Shown here one piece after another: positions 27,286-34,505 of a DNA stretch of 64,000 nucleotides. Every line of letters begins with the position of its first letter. Within the stretch, counting starts at the first letter, position 1. The translations under genes and the position numbers were made by a program. The notes beneath the pieces are model-generated. The model searched no databases and was not told the DNA's origin. It saw nothing but the letters and a program-made list of their open reading frames with translations. The DNA comes from Pacificoceanicola sp049803835 (GTDB taxonomy: Bacteria > Pseudomonadota > Alphaproteobacteria > Rhodobacterales > Rhodobacteraceae). The stretch spans positions 1 through 64,000 of the forward strand of contig NZ_JBNAGK010000014.1 of NCBI RefSeq assembly GCF_049803835.1, given 5' to 3'.

Positions 27286-28064
27286 GTGCGCTTCTCGAAG
27301 TGCGGCACGTCACCCGGAAATTCGGTGGCCTGACCGCGAACAACGACATCAGCTTCGACGTCAAGGAATACGAGATTCTGTCGGTGATCGGCCCGAACGG
27401 CGCCGGCAAGTCCACCCTGTTCAAGATGATCTCCTCCTTCCTGCCGACCACCAGTGGCGAGGTGCTCTACAAGGGCGAGCGGATCTCGAACCTCAAACCG
27501 CATGTCGTCGCGCGAAAGGGGATCGTGCGGACCTTTCAGGAGACCACGATCTTCAAGTCGATGACCGTGCGCGAAAGCATCGTCGTCGCCCAGCATCTGC
27601 GTGCCAAGGCCTCGCTGGCCGGGTATTTCTGGGGCAGCCGGACCGCGCAGGAGGATGTCGAGAGTTTCGGCAGCTATGCCGACGACCTGATCGACTTTCT
27701 CGGGATGAGCGCGATCGCCAACGAACAGGCGTCCAACCTGCCGCAGGGCAACCTGCGCGCGCTCGGCATCGCCATCGGCCTGGCCACGGACCCCAAGGTC
27801 TTGTTGCTGGACGAGCCGTTTGCCGGGATGAACCACGACGAAACCATGCGGATGGTCGATCTTGTCCGAAAGGTCCGGGACGAACGCGGTGTCACGGTGC
27901 TGCTGGTCGAACACGACATGCCCGCCGTGATGAAGATTTCCGACCGGATCGTGGTGCTGAATTTCGGCGAGAAGATCGCCGAGGGCACACCCGTGGAAAT
28001 CCAGAACGACGAACGCGTGATCGAAGCCTACCTGGGCAGCGCCGATGACGAGATTGGGATGTAG
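27282..28064 (+). CDS. ABC importer ATPase, LivG type
   Basis: Cytosolic ATPase of 260 aa. Walker A GPNGAGKST near residue 38, the LivG-type aromatic contact VRTFQETTIF, a signature region NLPQGNLRALGIAIGLA that departs from the canonical LSGGQ (PQGN replaces SGGQ), Walker B VLLLDEPFAGM, and the H-loop VEHDM. The altered signature is common in LivG-type subunits and need not mean loss of activity. Confidence 0.92.
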   Translation: MSALLEVRHVTRKFGGLTANNDISFDVKEYEILSVIGPNGAGKSTLFKMISSFLPTTSGEVLYKGERISNLKPHVVARKGIVRTFQETTIFKSMTVRESIVVAQHLRAKASLAGYFWGSRTAQEDVESFGSYADDLIDFLGMSAIANEQASNLPQGNLRALGIAIGLATDPKVLLLDEPFAGMNHDETMRMVDLVRKVRDERGVTVLLVEHDMPAVMKISDRIVVLNFGEKIAEGTPVEIQNDERVIEAYLGSADDEIGM

Positions 28065-28067
28065 GCC

Positions 28068-28790
28068 ATGAGCAAGATGTTGGAATTCAAGGATGTCGAG
28101 CTTTACTACGACCATGTCTATGCGCTCAAGGGCGTCTCCATCGCGCTGGAACAGGGAGAAACCGTCGCGCTGATCGGCGCGAACGGTGCGGGCAAGAGCT
28201 CGATCCTGCGGGCGATCACCGGCCTCGCGAAGCCGCGCTCGGGCAGCGTGGCATTCGAGGGCAAGCGGATCGACGGCATGAACCCGGCGGACATCGTCGC
28301 CGGTGGCATCGCCATGGTTCCGGAGGGCCGCCGCGTCTTTCCCTACATGAGCGTGCGGGACAATCTGCTGATGGGGGCGTTTACCCGGGGCAAAGGTTCG
28401 GGCGTTCAGGACACGCTGGACAGCGTGCTGCAGCGCTTTCCCCGGCTCAAGGAGCGCTACAAGCAATCGGCGGGCACCCTGTCAGGAGGCGAGCAGCAGA
28501 TGATGGTGATCGGCCGTGCGCTGATGGCCAAGCCGCGCCTGCTGCTGCTGGACGAGCCGTCGCTCGGGATCGCGCCGAAACTGGTGCAGGACATCGCGCG
28601 GTCCATCGTGGCCATCAATCGCGACGAGGGCGTGTCGGTGCTGCTGGTCGAGCAGAATTCGCGCATGGCGCTGTCGATTTCCCACCGGGCCTATGCGCTG
28701 AGCACCGGCAATGTCGTGATCGAGGGCCGGTCAAAGGACCTGCTGCACGACGACCGGATCAAGGCCGCCTATCTTGGCGGCGATATGTAG
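28068..28790 (+). CDS. ABC importer ATPase, LivF type
   Basis: Second ATPase, 240 aa, starting 3 nt after the LivG stop. Walker A GANGAGKSS, signature LSGGEQQMMVIGRAL, Walker B LLLLDEPSLGIAP and the EQN switch (VLLVEQNSRMAL) that typifies LivF rather than LivG. It completes a canonical five-component importer with the upstream genes. Confidence 0.94.
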   Translation: MSKMLEFKDVELYYDHVYALKGVSIALEQGETVALIGANGAGKSSILRAITGLAKPRSGSVAFEGKRIDGMNPADIVAGGIAMVPEGRRVFPYMSVRDNLLMGAFTRGKGSGVQDTLDSVLQRFPRLKERYKQSAGTLSGGEQQMMVIGRALMAKPRLLLLDEPSLGIAPKLVQDIARSIVAINRDEGVSVLLVEQNSRMALSISHRAYALSTGNVVIEGRSKDLLHDDRIKAAYLGGDM

Positions 28791-28799
28791 GACCAAGAC

Positions 28800-29516
28800 A
28801 TGAAACTCCTGCTGATCAATCCCAACAGCACCGCGTCGATGACCGAAAAGGCCGCGGTGGCTGCCCGCAAGGTCGCCCGTCCGGACACCGAAATCGTCGC
28901 GACCAACCCGGCCCAGGGTCCCTACAGCATCGAGGGCTTCTACGACGTCGCCCTGTGTCTGCCCGGACTGCTGGAAGAGGCGGCCCGGCATGATGATGTC
29001 GATGCCGTCATCATCGCCTGTTTCGACGACACCGGCCTCGATGCGATGCGCTGTCTGGTCGACGTGCCGGTCATCGGCATCGGCGAGGCCGGGTACCACG
29101 CGGCCGCGATGCTGGCGCATCGGTTCTCGGTGGTGACGACGCTCAGCCGGTCAGTCGCCGGCATCACGGACAATCTGGCGCGATACGGGCTGGCGGCGAA
29201 ATGCGCCAGCGTCCGCGCGACCGACATCCCGGTGCTGAAGCTCGAAGAGGGAGATCCCGCCTGCCTCGATCTGATCCGCGCGGAAATCGCCGCGGCGATC
29301 CGCGAGGACAAGGCCGAGGCCATCGTTCTGGGCTGTGCCGGCATGGCGGACCTGATGCAGCAACTCTCCGCGGAGTTCGGATTTCCGGTGATCGACGGCA
29401 TATCCTGCGCGGTCGGCATGGCCGAAGCGCTTGTCGCTGCGGGTTTGTCCACTTCCAAGGCGGGCGCCTACGCGCCGGCGGTCGACAAACGACCGGTCAT
29501 AGCGGCGGCGCTCTGA
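28800..29516 (+). CDS. Asp/Glu/hydantoin racemase family protein (allantoin/hydantoin racemase type)
   Basis: A 238-residue cofactor-independent racemase. The N-terminal KLLLINPNSTASMTEKAA is characteristic of hydantoin and allantoin racemases. The two catalytic cysteines are visible as IIACFDDTGLDAMR (about residue 74) and VLGCAGMADL (about residue 181), each in the expected context. It is the last gene of the importer operon, 9 nt after livF, so the imported compound is probably chiral, such as allantoin, a hydantoin or a cyclic amide. The PuuE-like gene nearby fits allantoin, but this remains inference. Confidence 0.88.
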   Translation: MKLLLINPNSTASMTEKAAVAARKVARPDTEIVATNPAQGPYSIEGFYDVALCLPGLLEEAARHDDVDAVIIACFDDTGLDAMRCLVDVPVIGIGEAGYHAAAMLAHRFSVVTTLSRSVAGITDNLARYGLAAKCASVRATDIPVLKLEEGDPACLDLIRAEIAAAIREDKAEAIVLGCAGMADLMQQLSAEFGFPVIDGISCAVGMAEALVAAGLSTSKAGAYAPAVDKRPVIAAAL

Positions 29517-29525
29517 CGGACTTCC

Positions 29526-29552
29526 GGCGGCTGGCTCCCGGGGGCCAGCGCC
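29526..29552 (+). terminator. Hairpin at the end of the importer/racemase operon
   Basis: CTGGC/GCCAG inner stem with outer GGCG/CGCC (one bulged G) and an 8-nt loop, starting 10 nt after the racemase stop. There is no T-tract, so termination may need Rho or be weak. It also sits just beyond the stop of the convergent cysteine-rich frame. Confidence 0.4.
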
Positions 29553-29566
29553 GATCGCCTGCCATG

Positions 29567-29845
29567 TCAGCAGCCGGAGACGCAGCCTGTCGCGCCGCAT
29601 CGGATCGAAGGGCAGGAGCGCCCGCACAGAACACCGATGCAGGTCTTGCAGCGGCGTGGGCCAGGGGCCCGGAGGACCTCGAAGCAGCGGCAGGGCTGGC
29701 AGGCTCTGAACAGTCTCGAACCTGACAGGGGTCTCCTTTGCAAGGGCTCACGGCGTCGACGCACCTTTCTGCGCAAGCTGCCGCTGCGTTGCACCGCGAG
29801 GGTCACTGCAGACGCGCCGGAGAAGACCTTGTCGAATTCCGTCAT
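29567..29845 (-). CDS. Candidate cysteine-rich small protein, 92 aa, coupled to the glycosyltransferase
   Basis: The ATG overlaps the glycosyltransferase stop as ATGA, the coupling signal used by many genuine genes in this window. The N-terminal 20 residues (MTEFDKVFSGASAVTLAVQR) are unremarkable; residues 21-45 are very basic (LRRKVRRRREPLQRR); the last 45 residues contain ten cysteines in the pattern C-x2-C-x-C-x14-C-x2-C-x4-C-x3-C-x4-C-x4-C-x3-C, ending in Cys. All are TGC codons, as expected in GC-rich DNA. I recognise no family. The tail could bind metal or form disulfides, or the protein could be a modified peptide. An alanine-rich frame on the plus strand (from 29563) is antisense to it, so the cysteines may be a shadow; that frame would need many GCA codons, which are rare in this genome. 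Treat as a candidate. Confidence 0.35.
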   Translation of the reverse strand: MTEFDKVFSGASAVTLAVQRSGSLRRKVRRRREPLQRRPLSGSRLFRACQPCRCFEVLRAPGPRRCKTCIGVLCGRSCPSIRCGATGCVSGC

Positions 29846-30822
29846 GCCAGCATCGACAGCAACTCTGCCGCCCGCACCGCTCCATCCGGGCCAAGATCGA
29901 CCGGCGGACGTCGCCGCGGATGGGCGACACGGTCCGCCAGCCAGTCCGCCGCCGCCTGTTCCTGGCCCGGCTCCAGCCCATGGCCAAGACCTGGTCCCCA
30001 TTGGCGCACCCGCGCCTGCTGATCGTCGAAACTTCGCGGGATGGCCGCCAGCAGGGCTGGCGTGTCTGTCCCGGCCAGCTCCAGCACGGAGTTGTATCCT
30101 GCGGTGGAGAGCACCACGTCAGCCCGCTGGAACAACGCATCGAGCCGGCTTCCCGGATCCAGCAACTGATCCGCTTCCGGCAACGCCTCGCCCGCGGCCC
30201 GCGGCCCAAGCGCCTGGTTGAGCCGGAACGGAACCTTGGACTGCGCCATCCGGATCACGCGGGACAGCACCGGGTACAGCGCCGCCCGCGTCTCCGGCGT
30301 CCCGCCGCCACCCGTCGCCAACAGAACGCCGACCGGAGTGTCATCGGGACGGCGCGGCGTAGTTTTCCTGGCGATCCAGCCCACGCTGTCCACCTTGCAC
30401 GAAAGCACGGCATGGCGCGGTGGTATCCAGTGATTGGCCGGGTTCGGCACGATGATCCGATCCCAGGCCACCCCGCCTTCCAGTGCCAGCTTCGGTATCC
30501 GGTCTTCCGGCGTCTCTCTCAGGATCAGCACCCGCCTGCGCGCCACGTTTCGCAATCCGGGCACAACCATCATGTCTGAGACGGCCAGTGTCGCCCGCGC
30601 CCTGTGCGCGGCCTCGGCCATGCCTCCCCGGTCGACGACGATCACCCGATCGAATGCCCCGAGCCCGCCGCCGAGCGCCCCGGTCGCCTCCGCGTTGCAA
30701 TACAGGCCCATGTCGCCCCCGAATCCGCCGGCACGCAACGCCTGCGCAATCGTTCCAATCCGCTGCAGGTGCCCCAGTCCCGACTTTGCAGAGGCAAAGA
30801 ACGCAATTCTCCCGTTGCCCAC
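29842..30822 (-). CDS. GT-B fold glycosyltransferase-like protein (GT28/MGT type)
   Basis: A 326-residue cytosolic protein. The likely start is a GTG giving MGNGRIAFFASAKSGLGHLQR, with AAGGAG eight bases upstream; the frame is open further upstream but that part is not protein-like. The N-terminal glycine-rich turn GLGHLQRIGTIAQALR is that of MurG/UGT-like GT-B enzymes, and the C-terminal donor-binding region has LLATGGGGTPET and VVLSTAGYNSVLELAGTDTPALLAAIPRSFDDQQARV, the standard nucleotide-sugar contact motif. The acceptor is unknown. Its stop overlaps the start of the cysteine-rich frame. Confidence 0.78.
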   Translation of the reverse strand: MGNGRIAFFASAKSGLGHLQRIGTIAQALRAGGFGGDMGLYCNAEATGALGGGLGAFDRVIVVDRGGMAEAAHRARATLAVSDMMVVPGLRNVARRRVLILRETPEDRIPKLALEGGVAWDRIIVPNPANHWIPPRHAVLSCKVDSVGWIARKTTPRRPDDTPVGVLLATGGGGTPETRAALYPVLSRVIRMAQSKVPFRLNQALGPRAAGEALPEADQLLDPGSRLDALFQRADVVLSTAGYNSVLELAGTDTPALLAAIPRSFDDQQARVRQWGPGLGHGLEPGQEQAAADWLADRVAHPRRRPPVDLGPDGAVRAAELLSMLA

Positions 30823-31263
30823 TCCGACCGCTCCTTGAAGACTGTCCGCAGAATACTCGACCCGCCATCGCGTTTGGAAACACCGGCGCACCGGCAATAT
30901 GGGGCATATGCCCCTTTGGACGTGTCTGCGGGGACAATTGCGGTAGTCGGTCACCCGGACATCGCGTGCCGAATAACCCGATCGAATCCCTTGAAAGCTG
31001 CCGTCGCTGCCGACGTCCGGGGCGCTGGCCGGTCTCGCCTCGGCGACAGCGCCAGGGTCCGCGGGATGCCGCCGTCGATCGAAGTATTTTGCGCCATGAC
31101 GAGACAAACCTTGCAAACTGCATCGAAAACACGCATGTGTGCCGTGTTATCGTTTTTCTCTGCGACCCTCTGCTCCCGTTCATCCGGCTTCAGTCGATCT
31201 CTCAGTCTGACTTTGCCGGGCTGCCGCATTCTGTGGGCAGCACTTGAACAGGAGACCACGGAT
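30823..31263. other. Non-coding region upstream of the cold-shock gene
   Basis: This 441-bp gap holds the divergent starts of the glycosyltransferase and the csp gene. No convincing gene was found on either strand. The 150 bp before csp are lower in GC and pyrimidine rich, as expected for the long leader of a cold-shock mRNA, but I could not fix a promoter. Confidence 0.4.
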
Positions 31264-31470
31264 ATGGCCAATGGCACCGTGAAATTTTTCAATTCCCAAA
31301 AAGGCTTCGGCTTCATCGAAACGGCAACGGGTGGCAAGGACGTCTTCGTCCACATCTCCGCTGTCGAACGCGCGGGACTCACCGGTCTTTCGGACGCCCA
31401 GAAGGTGACGTTCGATGTAGAAACCGGCCGTGACGGTCGCGAAAGCGCGACCAATCTGGCGCTGGCCTGA
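31264..31470 (+). CDS. Cold-shock-domain protein (CspA family), 68 aa
   Basis: A single cold-shock domain that binds single-stranded RNA or DNA and melts mRNA structure. RNP1 (KGFGFIE, from residue 13) and RNP2 (VFVHIS, about residue 27) are intact, and the opening MANGTVKFFNSQ is standard. AGGAG lies before the ATG. Length is the usual 67-70. Transcribed alone, with a GC hairpin just after the stop. Confidence 0.96.
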   Translation: MANGTVKFFNSQKGFGFIETATGGKDVFVHISAVERAGLTGLSDAQKVTFDVETGRDGRESATNLALA

Positions 31471-31477
31471 ACGATTG

Positions 31478-31508
31478 GGGCCGTGGGCGCGTCCTGCGCG
31501 CACGGCCC
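31478..31508 (+). terminator. GC-rich hairpin after csp
   Basis: GGGCCGTG and CGCG pair with CGCG and CACGGCCC around a 5-nt loop, with a 2-nt bulge, 7 nt past the csp stop. The following bases GACCATTT are only weakly T-rich. Confidence 0.5.
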
Positions 31509-32026
31509 GACCATTTGCGGGACCGGGTTCGTCAATGCCCGGACAAACGCCGCGCCGCGCAGCCGTGACAGGCGCCATCGCGACAGCCTTGGGCATGTGT
31601 CTCGAACCCTGAGAACGAAATGCGGGGCTACCAAAGCCCCGGTTGGCGCCGCCGATCCGTGTGTTTCCTGCCGATTGGCCGACCCGTTGCGTTGGCCTGC
31701 CTGTCCCGGCCGGTGTGGTCGAATCGTCTGGCGGCGCGATCCTTTTTCGCCTTCCATGCAATGCGGTCAGGCGTTTTCTTCGAACTGCGAGAAGTCCGGT
31801 ACGGGCCGGTCATCAAGGCCGCTCTCTGGCGTTCAGTCCCGGTCTTCACGGACTCGATACGGCGGGCGAACGCGATCGCCGATGCGTTTTCCGATCTCTG
31901 TCTGGCGTTGGTGACCGGGCATTGGCCCCGGGTTTCTCCGCCTGGTCCCGCAACCCGCGCAGCGTTTTACGTGGCCTCAGGGCACCGCCCTGATGGTCCC
32001 ATCCCTCGACCCAAAGGAGCCAAAGC
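31509..32026. other. Gene-poor region between csp and the 225-aa hypothetical
   Basis: About 520 bp without a credible gene. Open frames exist on both strands but are Arg/Pro/Ser rich and lack ribosome sites. A small hairpin CGGGGCT-ACCAA-AGCCCCG occurs at 31623-31641. The downstream gene has a clear AAAGGAG ribosome site at the end of the region. Confidence 0.4.
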
Positions 32027-32704
32027 ATGCCGACCAACGTTCCAAGAAGACGCGCCGATGCCGTTCAGGACCCGTTCAGAAAAATGCCCAAGGCCAAGAA
32101 GCCCGCGGAGCAGCCGAAGGACGTTCCCGCCGTCCTTCTTGGCGAGCACAGCCGCTATCAGATCAAGTCGGGCTGGCTCGCGGGGACATTCGTCGCCCGC
32201 GCGTTTCCGAAACCGCCGACGACGGCGCGCGGCATGATCGCCGAGGCGACTGGCGCGACGGAAGAGGCCGCGATTTCCGCGCTGCACGAGGTGATCGACG
32301 CGCGGGAAGATCGAAGGACGGGCGAACGGCGAAGGGATCCTCAAAACGGCGTCGATGTCCCCAGCGTCGAAGAATACGTGGAAGCGGTCCGTCAGGTCAC
32401 CCTGTCCGGCCCGCAACGCGCCATGCTGACTGCCCTGTCTCTGGCGGGGGAGGACGGTCTGGCGGACTCGCGCATGGCTTACGCTGCGGGCTACAAGTCC
32501 GAGACTTCGGCCAACAGGTCCTTCGCGGCGACGGGCTTGCTGATCGCCGAATATCTTTCCGCAGGCACTGAGGCCGAGGATGCCCCGATCACCCGCGACG
32601 GCACCGCAATTCTCGGATTCAGAGGCGCAACGGCGACCGAAGACGCGACGGGCAACTGGATTCTGCACCCGGAACTCCGCAAGGCGGTGCGTCTGGCCAT
32701 GTAG
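32027..32704 (+). CDS. Hypothetical protein, 225 aa
   Basis: A soluble protein of unknown function. The first 35 residues are basic and Pro-rich, probably disordered. A middle block (SRYQIKSGWLAGTFVARAFPKPPTTARGMIAEATGATEEAAISALHEVID) looks like a compact helical domain. The last part has a helix-turn-helix-like stretch (SLAGEDGLADSRMAYAAGYKSETSANRSFAATGLLIAEYL) and ends ATGNWILHPELRKAVRLAM, a closing seen in proteins that read or cut DNA, but I would not assign a role. AAAGGAG precedes the ATG. It stands between csp and the TRAP operon. Confidence 0.7.
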   Translation: MPTNVPRRRADAVQDPFRKMPKAKKPAEQPKDVPAVLLGEHSRYQIKSGWLAGTFVARAFPKPPTTARGMIAEATGATEEAAISALHEVIDAREDRRTGERRRDPQNGVDVPSVEEYVEAVRQVTLSGPQRAMLTALSLAGEDGLADSRMAYAAGYKSETSANRSFAATGLLIAEYLSAGTEAEDAPITRDGTAILGFRGATATEDATGNWILHPELRKAVRLAM

Positions 32705-32874
32705 TCCAATTGGATCACGGCTTCACCTGAGACCCCTTGGCAGCATGAGGCGGTGTTTCGCGCCTGCGCGCGGATCGCGGCACAGACCGCGAGCGTCTCA
32801 ACGACTGCGGGCCGGCCGGGCGCGGGCCGAAGCGGCAAGACCCGCTCCATCCGAAACGATGCCGTATCCGCCGC

Positions 32875-32894
32875 TTTGGCGAATATTCGCCAAA
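32875..32894. promoter_or_regulatory. Perfect 20-bp palindrome, candidate operator of the TRAP operon
   Basis: TTTGGCGAAT followed by ATTCGCCAAA is fully symmetric and is centred about 152 bp before the binding-protein start. The length and symmetry are those of a dimeric helix-turn-helix site, and the response regulator encoded in the same operon is the obvious candidate ligand. Confidence 0.6.
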
Positions 32895-32970
32895 CTGCGG
32901 GCGGCGAACTGCCACGAAACGTCATTTGCACGGCAATTCTTGGCCGACGCACGTTCGGAAGGGGCGTAAC

Positions 32971-32987
32971 CTTCGAGTATCTCGAAG
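32971..32987 (+). promoter_or_regulatory. Hairpin in the leader of the TRAP operon
   Basis: CTTCGAG-TAT-CTCGAAG is a perfect 7-bp stem with a 3-nt loop ending 49 bp before the ATG. It could be an RNA structure in the leader or a second protein-binding palindrome. Confidence 0.4.
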
Positions 32988-33036
32988 AGGAGTCGGGAGA
33001 AATTTTGGGCACCGTGCCCGCAACGGGAGGACGAAC

Positions 33037-34023
33037 ATGACAGAATCTATTAGCCGCAGGGCATTTGGCCTGCTTGGGACCGCTTTTGCCGTGGCTGCCG
33101 GCCTTGGCGCGCCAGCGATGGCGCAAAGCCAGCTGTCCATTGCGACCGGCGGGACAGGCGGCGTGTATTACCCGATGGGCGGCGGTCTGGCCGAAATCAT
33201 CAACACCCACATCGACGGATACTCCGCCACGGCCGAAGTCACCGGCGCGTCGGTGGAGAACATGGGCCTGATCGCACGCGGCGACGCGGATCTCGCCATC
33301 GGCCTCGCCGACACCGTGGCACAGGCCTATTCCGGCACGGGCCGCTTCGAGGGGCAGCAATTGCCGATGATCCGCGGTCTGGCGTCGCTCTATGCCAACA
33401 TGGTGCAGATCGTGGCGCTCAAGGACTCCGGCATTGCCTCGCTCGACGATCTGCGCGGCAAGCGGGTGTCCATCGGCGCACCGGGGTCCGGGACCGAGGT
33501 GAACACCAACGCGATCCTCGCGGCGAACGGCATCAGCTACGACGACATCGAAGAACAGCGCCTGAACTTCAACGAAACCGCCGACGCGCTGTCGAACGGG
33601 GACATCGACGCCGGTTTCTGGTCCGTGGGGGCGCCCACGTCCTCGATCCTCAACCTTGCGACGACGCAGGACATCGTGATCCTTGCCCTGACCGAAGCCC
33701 AATTGGACGCAGCCATGGCCGCGGATGCGACCTTTGCGAAGACCACGCTTCCGGGCGGCAGCTATACCGGCGTCGACGAAGACATCACCGTGCTGGGCAT
33801 TCCGAACGTGCTGACGGTCTCGTCCGAAATGTCGGATGACGTGGCCTACAACATTACCAAGGCGATGTTCGAGAACATTGCAGAGCTGCAGGCAGTGCAT
33901 CCGGCGGCACGCGAGACGACGGTCGAGTTCTCGCTGTCGGCAACGCCCGTGCCGCTGCATCCCGGTGCAATCCGCTACTACGAAGAGATCGGCGCCACCA
34001 TTCCGGATAAACTCCGTCCATGA
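33037..34023 (+). CDS. TAXI-family TRAP transporter substrate-binding protein
   Basis: Periplasmic binding protein of 328 aa. The start is preceded by GGGAGG. The signal peptide (about residues 1-29, ending AMA) contains SRRAFGL, a good Tat motif, so it may be exported folded. TAXI features: LSIATGGTGGVYYPMGGGLAEIIN at the mature N-terminus, DLAIGLADTVAQAY, and GKRVSIGAPGSGTEVNTNAIL. Ligands of this family include small carboxylates such as 2-oxoglutarate or glutamate; none can be assigned here. ATGA overlap with the DUF1850 gene. Confidence 0.93.
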   Translation: MTESISRRAFGLLGTAFAVAAGLGAPAMAQSQLSIATGGTGGVYYPMGGGLAEIINTHIDGYSATAEVTGASVENMGLIARGDADLAIGLADTVAQAYSGTGRFEGQQLPMIRGLASLYANMVQIVALKDSGIASLDDLRGKRVSIGAPGSGTEVNTNAILAANGISYDDIEEQRLNFNETADALSNGDIDAGFWSVGAPTSSILNLATTQDIVILALTEAQLDAAMAADATFAKTTLPGGSYTGVDEDITVLGIPNVLTVSSEMSDDVAYNITKAMFENIAELQAVHPAARETTVEFSLSATPVPLHPGAIRYYEEIGATIPDKLRP

Positions 34024-34505
34024 TCGACGCGCTATGGGGAGGGGGAGTCAGACGGCTCCCTCTTCTCGTTCTGCTGCTGTCGCCGGTGCCGGCGGGGGCG
34101 GATGCGCTGACGGCGACGCTTGTGGACGGCCCCGAAATTGCCCGCTTCGACGTTCCCGAAGGCACCGGGTGGTGCGTGCTCTGGAACCATTCGGTCAAGG
34201 GCTTTCCGGTTTCCGATTGCTACGAGAACCGGGCGGGCCGGATGGTCCTTGTCACCGCGCATCTTCCCGATTTCGCAGCCGGTCTGGATCACATCCCCGG
34301 ACGCGGACGCCAGGTGACAGACGGGCAGGGCGGTTATTTCATTCTCGACATCAATGAGCCGGTCCCGGGCAATGCCTATATTCTGCGCCCCGGTGCCGGT
34401 CCCGTAAATCACCGCCTGCAGGTCGGAGACAGCATTGTCTCCCTGTCCGCGGTCGCGCAGCACCAACGGGTGCGGATCGCGCTGGAAAGGAAACAGGACC
34501 GATGA
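34020..34505 (+). CDS. DUF1850 protein of a TAXI-TRAP operon, 161 aa
   Basis: A small protein found almost only between TAXI binding-protein and fused-permease genes. The N-terminus has a hydrophobic stretch (LPLLVLLLSPVPAGADA) that looks like a signal peptide. The DUF1850 core shows FDVPEGTGWCVLWNHSVKGFPVSDCYE, with a cysteine pair, and AHLPDFAAGLDHIPGRG. Overlaps on both sides (ATGA) place it tightly in the operon. Function is unknown; a periplasmic accessory to the transporter is inferred from context. Confidence 0.85.
   Translation: MIDALWGGGVRRLPLLVLLLSPVPAGADALTATLVDGPEIARFDVPEGTGWCVLWNHSVKGFPVSDCYENRAGRMVLVTAHLPDFAAGLDHIPGRGRQVTDGQGGYFILDINEPVPGNAYILRPGAGPVNHRLQVGDSIVSLSAVAQHQRVRIALERKQDR

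Larger units (their letters stand above)
32705..33036. other. Regulatory region upstream of the TAXI-TRAP operon
   Basis: A 332-bp gap with no gene. It contains a perfect 20-bp palindrome (32875-32894) and a 7-bp perfect hairpin (32971-32987), listed separately. I looked for a sigma-54 box (GG-N10-GC) and found none in a suitable position. Confidence 0.5.

Noticed and set aside
29563..29725. A plus-strand Ala-rich frame (MSAAGDAACRAAS) after the racemase gene
   Set aside because: It would use many rare GCA codons, has no ribosome site, and overlaps the terminator hairpin region. I prefer the minus-strand reading but note the ambiguity.
31620..32237. A 205-codon plus-strand frame between csp and the 225-aa gene
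   Set aside because: Ser/Arg/Pro rich, no ribosome site, and it overlaps the start of a better-supported gene in another frame.
32895..33036. A sigma-54 promoter for the TAXI-TRAP operon
   Set aside because: No GG-N10-GC element with the required flanks was found, and the regulator lacks GAFTGA.
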